NCBI GenBank assembly: GCA_027066965.1
Contig: JAMOMT010000181.1
Span: 1-22,418, forward strand
Reading direction: 5' to 3'
DNA from: Archaeoglobaceae archaeon
GTDB taxonomy: Archaea > Halobacteriota > Archaeoglobi > Archaeoglobales > Archaeoglobaceae
DNA: 22,418 nt
The notes beneath the pieces were generated by a model that saw only the letters and a program-made list of their open reading frames with translations, was not told the origin of the DNA and did no database searches. Shown one piece after another: positions 7,554 to 14,323 of this stretch. How positions within the stretch are numbered: position 1 is the stretch's first letter; each line of letters begins with the position of its first letter. Both the position numbers and the translations under genes were made by a program.

Positions 7554-7691
7554 ATGGGTTTGAGGAGAGGCAGGAAGTTCGACTACATGATGGAAGACCT
7601 GAGCCCTGTGACGGATGAGGAGTTTGAGGAGCTGCTCGACAGTTATGGTCCGGGAAGTAGGGGGAGAGGTAAGAGAAGAGGCAGGAGGTAA
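7554..7691 (+). CDS. 45-aa basic small protein, unrecognised
   Basis: ATG at 7554 to TAA at 7689-7691. The protein starts MGLRRGRKFDYMMEDLSP, has an acidic centre (TDEEFEELLDSYG) and ends in a very basic tail (RGRGKRRGRR). A TATA-like ATTTATAC at about 7508-7515 and a run of four G just before the ATG support expression. Codon use resembles that of neighbouring genes. The basic-acidic-basic layout suggests a nucleic acid or ribosome partner, which is inference. I do not recognise a family. T-rich DNA after the stop (from 7718) would serve as a terminator. Confidence 0.55.
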   Translation: MGLRRGRKFDYMMEDLSPVTDEEFEELLDSYGPGSRGRGKRRGRR

Positions 7692-7717
7692 CTCTTGCCT
7701 CGGTCTAAAGCTTTAGT

Positions 7718-7750
7718 GAAATTTTTTGAAAATGATTTTTTGGTTTTGTT
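7718..7750 (+). terminator. T-rich termination region after the small basic gene
   Basis: Two runs of six T followed by TTTT and TTGTTG-type sequence lie 27-60 bases after the stop at 7691. Archaeal termination typically uses such oligo-T tracts without a required hairpin. Confidence 0.4.
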
Positions 7751-7791
7751 GTTGTATTTTGTTATAATTATATTTTTCAAAAAGCTGGTCG

Positions 7792-7860
7792 ATGACGACA
7801 AACATCACTCAGCAGGTTGGACAGAATGGCACTCTAGGGAAGTCGCGCAAAGTCAAATAA
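7792..7860 (+). other. Candidate leaderless 22-aa ORF or small RNA
   Basis: Between two AT-rich stretches lies a more GC-rich island (about 7782-7852). An ATG at 7792 opens a 22-codon frame (MTTNITQQVGQ..., ending KSRKVK) to TAA at 7858-7860. A TATA-like ATAATTATAT at about 7764-7773 is the right distance for transcription to start on this ATG. The same DNA can fold: GTCG-ATGA-CGAC forms a small hairpin, with outer GCTG...CAGC pairing. It may encode a peptide, a small RNA, or only an upstream element for the gene at 7893. Confidence 0.25.
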
Positions 7861-7892
7861 AAACTTAAATACGAAACGGAAAAGCTGAGTTC

Positions 7893-8825
7893 GTGAGACT
7901 TCTCACCATCGGCTCTGGAACTAGGGGTAGCTTGCTTGCAGACGCACTTGCCAAGAATAGCGTCAAGGTTAACAGGGTTAAGCTGTTTAAGTGCTACGCC
8001 GTTGCCAATGACATAGAGACTCTAAAGTCTCTTAGGGGTATTCCTGAAGAGGACAGGTTTCACATAGCAGTTCCAAGGGCGGGAGCTGACGTTGGAGGCA
8101 TAGTTAACTCGATAATGGAGAAACCCGAAATTCACGAGGGATGTTTAATAGTTGCCACTCTCGACGAGGACTTCAGCTACTTTCTCGGAATGGAGTTGGC
8201 GGAGAAGGTAAGGGAAGCAATGGAAGATCCCATTATCGGTCTGACGACCCTTACCATAGGTGGAGAGGTAGCCGAAATTAGAAGGAGAATCAAAGAGTTC
8301 AGGAAAGCTGTTGACGTTCTGATACTTTTTCAGGAAGAGGAGGGTGTGGAGGAAAGGATCGTTCGTTCGATGAACCTGATCTCTCTCGTCGGAGAGGTTG
8401 ACGTTAAGAAGGGAAGGACCGGCGAAGTGGTCGTCGACACTTCTGACGTCTTTAACTCGATGATGAAGCCCGGAATATCTGCAGTTGGCTGTGCGAGCAG
8501 GAAACTGCCCCACCCTGTAGTTAGGAAGCTATTTATGAGGAAAGAGTACCAGATAAAAGGTTTGAGATCTCAGAGGATGGTTGACCTGCTGAGGGAAGCA
8601 CACGAGAACCTCAGCATAGGCATAGACGAGGAATCTGCTAGGAGTGCGCTATTCGTATTTTCTGGAGATCCGGAAGAAATAACCATGGACGGTATATTTG
8701 CCTGCATATCCTTGCTCGAAAGTCTTTCTCCGGAAATAGAGGTGAGATACGGAGATTATCCATGCGGAGGAAGACAGTTATCTGTGGCTTTGCTTTACTC
8801 CGGAGTTACGAGGTTGAAGTTCTGA
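7893..8825 (+). CDS. Divergent FtsZ/tubulin-superfamily protein
   Basis: 310 aa. The layout follows the FtsZ/tubulin/CetZ fold: N-terminal LLTIGSGTRGSLLADAL in place of the usual glycine-rich first loop, then AVANDIETLKSL (compare VNTD..L), VPRAGADVGGIVN (compare GAGADP), and a second domain with LFVFSGDPEEITMDGI and YGDYPCGGRQLSVALLYSGV, closest to CetZ-type C-terminal domains. The tubulin signature GGGTGSG is absent; the matching place reads LIVATLDEDFSYFLG. So GTP binding or hydrolysis may be lost or altered. The start is GTG at 7893; ACTTAAATAC at 7863-7872 acts as TATA box, making the mRNA leaderless. Assignment is by motif order only. Confidence 0.55.
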   Translation: MRLLTIGSGTRGSLLADALAKNSVKVNRVKLFKCYAVANDIETLKSLRGIPEEDRFHIAVPRAGADVGGIVNSIMEKPEIHEGCLIVATLDEDFSYFLGMELAEKVREAMEDPIIGLTTLTIGGEVAEIRRRIKEFRKAVDVLILFQEEEGVEERIVRSMNLISLVGEVDVKKGRTGEVVVDTSDVFNSMMKPGISAVGCASRKLPHPVVRKLFMRKEYQIKGLRSQRMVDLLREAHENLSIGIDEESARSALFVFSGDPEEITMDGIFACISLLESLSPEIEVRYGDYPCGGRQLSVALLYSGVTRLKF

Positions 8826-8882
8826 ACTTTCGTGTAACTTAATTTCAGGCAGTGGTTGGTCAAGAATAAACTCACTGGGTAA

Positions 8883-9797
8883 TCAGGTAACGACCACAGC
8901 AGCGTCTTTCTCGACTATTATCGTGTGTTCCGCCTGAGCGACATTTCCACCGCTCACCTCTGCGAGAACGGGATAGGCTCTCATAAATCCTTCCCTGACG
9001 AGTCTCGAAATTATCACTTCCGGAGCTTTTTTGAGCCATCTCTTCGCGAAAGGCAGAGTTCTAAACTTCATAGCCTCCTTCAGCACCTCTCTCGCCTGCT
9101 TCATTCTAACGGCTTTTAAAGCTCTCTCGTTTCCGGCGACTTCTGGAGGGAGAGAGAATATCTCCACCTCGCTTCTGTCAGTGACTTTCCCGATTCCGTT
9201 TGTAACAAACGGCTCTATAGCCACAATCATACCCTCTTCAAGTTTTACTCCCTTTCCGGCGGGATAGTTGTATATCGTCGGCTTTGCGTGGGCTATCCAT
9301 CTCTCTAGACCGTGTCCCGTAAGGTTGTATACGGGTCTGAACCCATACTTCCTTGCAGTCTCTTCTATAACCTTTCCTATCTCGGAAACGTCAACTCCGT
9401 CTCTCACGACAGATATCGCGTTCTCGAGTGCCTCTTTCGCAGCCTCCGCGAGTTTCGGCATGTCACTTCCGAGGTCAAAGGTTACGGCTGTGTCAGCGAC
9501 AAATCCGTCGACATGGGCCCCTATGTCAACTTTAACGATAGACCCCTCCTTAAGCACCCTCTCGTCCCCCCTCTTGGGCGTAAAGTGGGCAGCGTCTCTG
9601 TCTACTGATATGTTGCAGGGAAAAGCTGGAAAAGCCCCAAGTTCGATTATTCTGTTCTCTACGAACTCGGCTATTTCTATCAACCTGACACCTGGTTTAA
9701 CGATTTCTGGCAGCTCTTTCTTCACTTTTCTCAAAATCTCTCCGGCTTTCAGCGTTTTTTCTACCTTTTCGTTTTCCCTTTCTCCGTTCTCTTTCAC
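8883..9797 (-). CDS. map: Methionine aminopeptidase, type II
   Basis: 304 aa. It removes the initiator methionine from nascent proteins. M24 metal ligands (numbered from GTG 9797): Asp91 (VKVDIG), Asp102 (VADTAV), His162 (TGHGL), Glu195 (AIEPF) and Glu290 (QAEHTIIV); the substrate-contacting His71 is in AAHFTP. The extra segment between the last two glutamates (about 205-280), with FRTLPFAKRWL, is the helical insertion that marks type II enzymes. I prefer GTG 9797 because GGTGAT lies four bases upstream; an in-frame GTG at 9806 is inside that site. It follows the M24B peptidase gene by about 15 bases, so the two peptidases form an operon. Confidence 0.95.
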   Translation of the reverse strand: MKENGERENEKVEKTLKAGEILRKVKKELPEIVKPGVRLIEIAEFVENRIIELGAFPAFPCNISVDRDAAHFTPKRGDERVLKEGSIVKVDIGAHVDGFVADTAVTFDLGSDMPKLAEAAKEALENAISVVRDGVDVSEIGKVIEETARKYGFRPVYNLTGHGLERWIAHAKPTIYNYPAGKGVKLEEGMIVAIEPFVTNGIGKVTDRSEVEIFSLPPEVAGNERALKAVRMKQAREVLKEAMKFRTLPFAKRWLKKAPEVIISRLVREGFMRAYPVLAEVSGGNVAQAEHTIIVEKDAAVVVT

Positions 9798-9812
9798 GGA
9801 TATCACCCTGTT

Positions 9813-10886
9813 TCAAAACTTCACGGTTACGTAATCCTCGCACGGCGTTAAAACTTCCGCTCCACTTTTTCTCACAACAAGTGTGTCCTCTACCCTAACA
9901 CCTCCAACATCTCTGTAATACAGTCCCGGCTCTATCGTGAAGACCATGCCTTTTTCTATCCTGTCCTCGTTCTCGAATATTCTAGGCTCCTCGTGGACTT
10001 CCAGCCCGACTCCATGGCCGGTGGAGTGAATGAACCCCTCTCCCCTCTTTTTCTGGTTTCTAAGTGTGGAGTAGCCGTAGCTTTCGAGCACATCGCAGAC
10101 GGTGTAGTGTATGTCCTTTGCGAGAACTCCTGGCTTCACGATTCTCTCAGCCTTTTCCTTGGCTTCTACGCAGGCTTTTAGCATGTTCACAATCTCCTCG
10201 TCTGCATCTTCCAGCAGAATAGTCCTCGTGAAGTCTCCGAAGTACCCGCTTTCCCTGTCCTTGGGGAATATATCTGCCACAATGTGCCCCTCTACTTCTC
10301 CATACCCCTTCCAGTGTGGCTGACAGGTTTTAACGCCGGAGGCAATTATCGTGTCCTCTGCAAGAAATCCTCTGCTGAAGAGCCTCAACTCGACGAGTCT
10401 TCTGAGCTCCTCGCATTTCCTCTTCCTTGAAAGAATTCTCATAAGAAATCTTAGGGAGTCGACACAAGCCAAGCAGGACAGTCTTATCAGCTCTACCTCT
10501 CTCTCATTCTTCACGGCCCTTCTCTTTTCGAAAGGGCTCTTCTCAACTCTCACCGGTATTTTTTCTCTTAGGAGAAACGCGAGCTTTGCCGGGAAGTCTT
10601 CCGGAATTGCCACTTCGTCAATATCTCTACTCTTGAAAAGCTCGAAAAGACTCTCTGCGAGTGGGTTGCTTACACCTTCTTTCCTCTTTCTATGATACCC
10701 TATGTCGGAGTATGTCAGAACTTCCCCTTTGAAGATGTCCCTCGCTCTTTCTCCTTCGAGGTCGGGAACGATTACTAGGTTTAGTTTTGGATTTTCCGGA
10801 CAGAAAACGTGAAAAGAGCTCTCAGCATCAAATCCAACGGCGTACTGGAAGTTGACGTTTCCCGAGTGCTGGACGAACGCGAGCAT
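9813..10886 (-). CDS. M24B metallopeptidase (Xaa-Pro aminopeptidase/dipeptidase family)
   Basis: 357 aa. It has an N-terminal creatinase-like domain (about 1-125) and a pita-bread catalytic domain. Metal-ligand motifs in order: ADIFPKD, GDFTRTILL, STGHGVGLEVHEEP, TIEPGLYY and GVRVEDTLVV. The family hydrolyses the bond next to proline at the N-terminus of peptides; whether this is an aminopeptidase or a dipeptidase cannot be told by eye. The sequence KNEREVELIRLSCLACVDSL marks the start of the catalytic domain. A TATA-like GATTAATAAAC near 10902-10912 precedes the ATG at 10886. First gene of the operon with map. Confidence 0.9.
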   Translation of the reverse strand: MLAFVQHSGNVNFQYAVGFDAESSFHVFCPENPKLNLVIVPDLEGERARDIFKGEVLTYSDIGYHRKRKEGVSNPLAESLFELFKSRDIDEVAIPEDFPAKLAFLLREKIPVRVEKSPFEKRRAVKNEREVELIRLSCLACVDSLRFLMRILSRKRKCEELRRLVELRLFSRGFLAEDTIIASGVKTCQPHWKGYGEVEGHIVADIFPKDRESGYFGDFTRTILLEDADEEIVNMLKACVEAKEKAERIVKPGVLAKDIHYTVCDVLESYGYSTLRNQKKRGEGFIHSTGHGVGLEVHEEPRIFENEDRIEKGMVFTIEPGLYYRDVGGVRVEDTLVVRKSGAEVLTPCEDYVTVKF

Positions 10887-10982
10887 GAGCGGAGTTGAAC
10901 GCGAGTTTATTAATCCCTTTGCCTTTGGTTCGACTGCTAAGTCTGAGTTCGAGAGTAGGAGTGATCGAACGCGATAGACATT

Positions 10983-11696
10983 TCAGGTCTCTAGAACGCT
11001 CGAAAGCACTCCTGCTCTTCCGAGGCTGTACACTCCGTCACACACGGCGTAAACTTCTGCCTCTGCCGGGCTGAAACCTTTGAGAACTGGCGATAGGAAC
11101 GATTCTAGGGTAAGAATGTCGCTTCCAGAGAGCAAAGGAGACATCGCTGGCAGGACGAGGATGTCTCTGACTTCACTCTTCAGCCTGAGAAAGCACGGGT
11201 AGCTGTATACTCCTCCTCTCACCCTCAGCTTTACCGAGGGGTGTTCGTGTCCCATCACAACCCACCTTCCCTCGCATTCCCTGTGGCCGTGCACAACCTT
11301 CACCCCTCTGACCTCGAATTCGTCAATCACGTCTAAGTCAAACTTCCTTGCCATTGTTCTCAGGTAGTTGTCGTGGTTTCCTCTCACAAGGACTACTTCC
11401 ACCCCCCTCTCTCTAAGAAAGCTCAGGAACTCCTCCACGTCTCTCCACTCGTGAGGCAGGTTCTCGCTGAATTCGTGCTTCAAGTCTCCCGCAACGACTA
11501 CTCTCTCGACGCCCCTTTTGAGCAGTTTATCGAGTTCCCTTTTTATCTCCTCTATCTGGACTCTCGGAAACGCGACTCCAGCTCTCCTCATCGCCCCCTC
11601 AAATCCAAGGTGGAGGTCGGCTATCACAGCGGTTTTTCCAAGCATAACTGCTCTTTCTGGCGTAAGAATGACCCTTCCGTTTAGATCGAGTTCCAC
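10983..11696 (-). CDS. Calcineurin-like phosphoesterase (SbcD/Mre11-related archaeal family)
   Basis: About 237 aa from GTG 11696. The metallophosphoesterase motifs are complete: ADLHLGFEG (Asp27, His29), VAGDLKHEF, VRGNHDNYL, VVHGHRE and MGHEHPSV. This layout matches the archaeal single-domain phosphoesterases described as SbcD/Mre11-related; substrate unknown, possibly DNA ends or nucleotides. The frame extends to an ATG at 11744, but no ribosome binding site precedes it, while AAGGA stands just before GTG 11696. Either start overlaps the end of the upstream endonuclease IV-like gene (16 or 64 bases), so translation is probably coupled and a joint role in DNA repair is plausible. Confidence 0.88.
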   Translation of the reverse strand: MELDLNGRVILTPERAVMLGKTAVIADLHLGFEGAMRRAGVAFPRVQIEEIKRELDKLLKRGVERVVVAGDLKHEFSENLPHEWRDVEEFLSFLRERGVEVVLVRGNHDNYLRTMARKFDLDVIDEFEVRGVKVVHGHRECEGRWVVMGHEHPSVKLRVRGGVYSYPCFLRLKSEVRDILVLPAMSPLLSGSDILTLESFLSPVLKGFSPAEAEVYAVCDGVYSLGRAGVLSSVLET

Positions 11697-12511
11697 GCAT
11701 CCTTCAGCATTTTTGCATCTTCCTCTAAATTCGGACTCTCGCATATCAGTATGCCGTCTGCTCTAAAATCTTTTAAAGCTTTGAGTAATTCCTTCCACCT
11801 CATGTCTGACTCCTCGAGGTTCAGGTGCTCTTTTTCGCCCTTCATTCCGTAATCTATTCCGCTCAGGTGGATGTGCATTCTTTCTATTCCTTCTCTACCG
11901 AGCGACTCCTCTATCTTTTCTAGAATTTCCACAAACTCTTCGTAGCTATTGTACCTCCTGTACCTCGCGTGTATGTGTGCGAAGTCAACGCAAGGTTTAA
12001 TATCGTATCCTCTTTCGAGAAACTCCTTGGAGAGGCTGAGGAGTTCCTCAAGTTCACCGAACTGGGTTGGCTTTCCTGTCGTTTCAGGTCTCAGTTTCGC
12101 TTCTATTCCGTCCTTTTCAAGCATTTCGAGAGTTTTTTCAATTCCAACTTTAACTCTCTTGTAAGCCCCCTGCTTTGACGACCTCAGGTAGTACCCTGGG
12201 TGAAAAACGACACCTTTTGCGTCGAAAAAGCTACCTATCCTTGCGGAGTCGTAGAGTCTTTTAACGCTCGCCTCAAACTTTTCTTTTTCTGGAGAGTTTA
12301 GATTTATGTAGTAGGGAGCGTGAACGGTCAAAACGACTCCGAGTTTTTTCGCAACTCTTCCGACCTCTTTGGCCTTTTCTACCCCCATCTTCACCCCTCT
12401 GACGAACTGCACTTCCATAGCGTCCAGCCCAAGCTCCTTTATTGCCTTCACTCCGTCGACGGTACTCCTACCCTTTGAGGAGTGAGGAACTCCTGCCACT
12501 CCAAAAAGCAT
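11681..12511 (-). CDS. nfo: Endonuclease IV-like AP endonuclease (TIM barrel)
   Basis: 276 aa of the xylose-isomerase-like TIM-barrel family, most like endonuclease IV (AP endonuclease family 2). Metal-site segments in order: VQFVRGVKMG, LTVHAPYYINLNSPEKEK, KGVVFHPGYYLR, AKLRPETTGKPTQFG, CVDFAHIHARY, RMHIHLSGIDYG, HLNLEES and ILICESPNLEEDA. The family cleaves DNA at abasic sites. The usual LENT-type motif is replaced by RPETTG, so it may be an archaeal side branch. The ATG at 12511 has GAGGAGAG six to seven bases before it, and a TATA element (12529-12544) is shared with the divergent aIF5A gene. It overlaps the downstream phosphoesterase. Confidence 0.88.
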   Translation of the reverse strand: MLFGVAGVPHSSKGRSTVDGVKAIKELGLDAMEVQFVRGVKMGVEKAKEVGRVAKKLGVVLTVHAPYYINLNSPEKEKFEASVKRLYDSARIGSFFDAKGVVFHPGYYLRSSKQGAYKRVKVGIEKTLEMLEKDGIEAKLRPETTGKPTQFGELEELLSLSKEFLERGYDIKPCVDFAHIHARYRRYNSYEEFVEILEKIEESLGREGIERMHIHLSGIDYGMKGEKEHLNLEESDMRWKELLKALKDFRADGILICESPNLEEDAKMLKDAWNSI

Positions 12512-12528
12512 GTACTCTCCTCAACGTC

Positions 12529-12544
12529 AAAATATTTAAATTAG
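12529..12544. promoter_or_regulatory. Shared bidirectional promoter element (nfo / aIF5A)
   Basis: AAAATATTTAAATTAG lies in the 62-bp gap between the divergent starts at 12511 and 12574. It reads as a TATA box on both strands, about 24 bases from the nfo-like ATG and about 38 from the aIF5A ATG. Confidence 0.5.
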
Positions 12545-12573
12545 CTCGTGAAATGCTGGAAAAAGGTGATAGC

Positions 12574-12957
12574 ATGAAGCAGCAGGCCGAAGTTAGGCAG
12601 CTCAAGGAGGGCGGTTACGTCGTTATAGATGACGAGCCGTGTGAGATTGTCAGTATATCTGTTAGTAAACCGGGTAAACACGGAGCTGCGAAAGCAAGGA
12701 TAGATGCAATAGGAATATTCGACGGGCAAAAGAGGAGCATAGTTCAGCCAGTTACGGCAAAGATATACATTCCAATAGTAGAGAGAAAGAGAGCTCAGGT
12801 GGTCGCTGTGATGGGCGATGTTGCACAGCTAATGGATCTCACGACTTACGAAACGTTCGAACTTACAATTCCAGAAGGACTCGAGCTTGAAGCTGGAAAG
12901 GAAGTCTTCTACATAGAGTCTATGGGGAAGAGGAAGATTGAGAAAGTTACGGGATAA
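12574..12957 (+). CDS. eif5A: Translation initiation factor 5A (aIF5A)
   Basis: 127 aa, normal archaeal length. It helps the ribosome through difficult peptide bonds and is activated by deoxyhypusine or hypusine on one lysine. The modification loop SKPGKHGAAKARIDAIGIFDG is intact, with Lys35 in the GKHG motif. An N-terminal SH3-like barrel (about 1-70) is followed by an OB-fold domain (VVAVMGDVAQLMDLTTYETFEL). The ATG at 12574 has GGTGAT four bases upstream; longer frames reaching back to 12442 lie inside nfo and lack such a site. It is followed after 29 bases by an agmatinase gene, which supplies polyamine precursors for hypusination. Confidence 0.97.
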   Translation: MKQQAEVRQLKEGGYVVIDDEPCEIVSISVSKPGKHGAAKARIDAIGIFDGQKRSIVQPVTAKIYIPIVERKRAQVVAVMGDVAQLMDLTTYETFELTIPEGLELEAGKEVFYIESMGKRKIEKVTG

Positions 12958-12986
12958 AGTCTCTGGAGAACCAGAGGGCTGAGAAA

Positions 12987-13817
12987 ATGCACATAGATTC
13001 TTTTTTTGCATGTTCAAATTCCTCTTTAGATGAGGCAGAGGTTGTAATTTTTGGAATTCCCTATGACGCGACTCAGTCCTTCAAACCCGGTTCGAGGTTC
13101 GCTCCCAACGCGATAAGAGAGGCTAGCTGGAACCTTGAAGACTTCTCAGTTTACTTCAAGAGAGGGGTTGGCGTAAAAGTCTGTGACGCGGGAAATGTTT
13201 GCGTCGACGGGAGCTTTGAGGACGTAATGGCTGAAACTGAATCCTTTTTAAGGGGATTGGGTATTGAAAGGAAAAGTCTGAGGACTGTTATGTTTGGTGG
13301 GGAGCACACGGTCAGTTACGCGGTTTCGAGGGTGATGAAAAGGACGCACTTCGTTGTTTTTGACGCTCACTTCGACCTCAGAGACGAGTTCGACGGTAGC
13401 AGGTACAACCACGCGTGCACGGTGAGGAGAATAGCGGAGAGACACGATGTAACACTCGTGGGCGTCAGGAGCTGTACGAAGGAGGAACTGGAGTTTGCGG
13501 AGAGAGAGGGCATAAGGTATTACACGGCTTTCGACGTGAGAAAAAGGTGGAAGGAAATTTTGAGAGAACTTGAGGAGAATTTACCGGACAGAATCTACCT
13601 TTCGGTTGACATGGACGCATTCGACCCAGCATACGCTCCAGGAGTTTCAACTCCAGAACCGTTCGGAATAGATCCTGTCATCTACTTGGAGTTCGTGGAA
13701 AAATTTGGGGACAGGATAACCGGGATGGATGTGGTGGAAGTTGTACCTGACTCCGAGAAAATCACTCCTACTTTTGCAGCAAAGCTCGTGGTTGAATTTT
13801 TGTGCTTGATTCCCTGA
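12987..13817 (+). CDS. speB: Agmatinase / ureohydrolase-family enzyme
   Basis: 276 aa of the ureohydrolase superfamily. All six binuclear manganese ligands are visible: His107 in GGEHT, Asp126, His128 and Asp130 in DAHFDLRDE, and Asp208 and Asp210 in SVDMDAFDP, followed by AYAPGVSTPEPFG. The reaction is hydrolysis of agmatine to putrescine and urea. In some thermophiles the substrate is N1-aminopropylagmatine, giving spermidine directly, and sequence alone does not decide. Spermidine donates the aminobutyl group for hypusine on aIF5A, so its place right after the aIF5A gene is functionally coherent. The last 50 bases overlap a convergent Cys-rich gene on the minus strand. Confidence 0.93.
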   Translation: MHIDSFFACSNSSLDEAEVVIFGIPYDATQSFKPGSRFAPNAIREASWNLEDFSVYFKRGVGVKVCDAGNVCVDGSFEDVMAETESFLRGLGIERKSLRTVMFGGEHTVSYAVSRVMKRTHFVVFDAHFDLRDEFDGSRYNHACTVRRIAERHDVTLVGVRSCTKEELEFAEREGIRYYTAFDVRKRWKEILRELEENLPDRIYLSVDMDAFDPAYAPGVSTPEPFGIDPVIYLEFVEKFGDRITGMDVVEVVPDSEKITPTFAAKLVVEFLCLIP

Positions 13818-13941
13818 AGGCACAGACCTTTCTTTTTCCAGTTATGCACTCCTCGAAGTACTCGCACTCCTCACAGGTTTCAGGCACCTTTGTTTCTTTC
13901 CTGACAATTCTCTCACCTATGCTAACGCCCGTTATTAGCAT
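13768..13941 (-). CDS. 57-aa Cys-rich mini-protein, putative zinc ribbon
   Basis: The ATG at 13941 (protein begins MLITGVSIGERIVRKETK) is preceded by GGAGGTG at a spacing of about five to six bases, which fixes this start over the upstream in-frame one at 13977. Four cysteines occur as CEECEYFEEC, then seven residues, then VCAFR, so one metal ion could be held by Cys pairs. The rest is highly charged. I do not recognise the family. It is convergent with the agmatinase gene and shares its last 50 bases in antisense. TATA-like elements at 14017-14041 could drive it, with a leader of about 50 bases or more. Confidence 0.6.
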   Translation of the reverse strand: MLITGVSIGERIVRKETKVPETCEECEYFEECITGKRKVCAFRESSTKIQPRALLQK

Positions 13942-14016
13942 TTGTACACCTCCTAACCTCCTTCCGGCTCTAACCAACCTTTTACGATAGCTCCTCGACC
14001 TGACACTAACCGATAA

Positions 14017-14041
14017 GATATATCTCTAGCGGCTATATATC
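14017..14041. promoter_or_regulatory. Inverted TATA-like arms upstream of the Cys-rich gene
   Basis: GATATAT (14017-14023) and ATATATC (14035-14041) are an inverted pair with an 11-base GC-richer spacer. Either can serve as a minus-strand TATA box for the gene starting at 13941. They belong to the 310-bp gene-free stretch 13942-14251, which otherwise holds the palindrome at 14051-14070 and T-rich DNA past the tRNA. Confidence 0.35.
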
Positions 14042-14050
14042 CTTTGCTGT

Positions 14051-14070
14051 TTATCAATTTATATTGATAA
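14051..14070. promoter_or_regulatory. Perfect 8-bp inverted repeat, possible operator
   Basis: TTATCAAT (14051-14058) and ATTGATAA (14063-14070) are perfect reverse complements around TTAT. It sits 10 bases beyond the paired TATA-like arms and about 110 bases upstream of the Cys-rich gene. A dimeric helix-turn-helix regulator is the obvious kind of ligand, but none is identified. Confidence 0.45.
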
Positions 14071-14251
14071 TTACATGAACAAATATCACTACACAAACAA
14101 ATACCACACGTCACCGGCAAACACTCAACCTGCCAGTGTTAATAAATCTTTCTCTTTATTCCTCTTTTTTATTCCACTTTTTGTTCTGTCTGTTCGGTTT
14201 GAGAAGACCTGAAAAACCAGAACCAAAATCTAGATAGGCCAAAAGTTCAAA

Positions 14252-14323
14252 CGGACCCGCCGGGATTCGAACCCGGGTCGAGGGGTCCGAAGCCCCTCAG
14301 GATGTCCCCTACCCCACGGGTCC
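14252..14323 (-). tRNA. tRNA-Arg (anticodon TCG)
   Basis: Cloverleaf read on the minus strand. The acceptor stem GGACCCG/CGGGTCC (14323-14317 with 14259-14253) is perfect; the D arm has GGG...CCT; the anticodon arm AGGGG-CTTCGGA-CCCCT gives anticodon TCG (arginine, codon CGA); the variable loop has four bases; and the T arm CCGGG-TTCGAAT-CCCGG is perfect. The discriminator base is G at 14252 and CCA is not encoded. No intron. The first 15 bases are also the end of the thioredoxin coding region. A weak TATA-like AAATAAAG inside that gene (about 14347-14356) is some 28 bases upstream of the tRNA 5' end and could be its own promoter. T-rich DNA follows (14205-14225). Confidence 0.96.

Noticed and set aside
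7785..7830. C/D box sRNA reading of the GC island (ATGACGA as C box)
   Set aside because: The C box is imperfect and no proper CTGA D box follows at the right distance, so it is kept only as an unspecific small RNA or ORF candidate.
9268..9834. 188-aa plus-strand open frame opposite methionine aminopeptidase
   Set aside because: Shadow frame, Ser/Thr/Pro-rich composition typical of antisense translation, no start signals.
14075..14212. 45-codon plus-strand ORF with a hydrophobic stretch (SLFLFFIPLFVLSV)
   Set aside because: Its ATG is only about 10-15 bases from the possible TATA sequence in the palindrome, there is no Shine-Dalgarno site, and the hydrophobic run is a by-product of the T-rich tract downstream of the tRNA.
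14252..14323. tRNA-Arg as an attachment site for an integrated element
   Set aside because: No integrase and no direct repeat of the tRNA 3' end is seen in the window; flanking genes are core archaeal genes.
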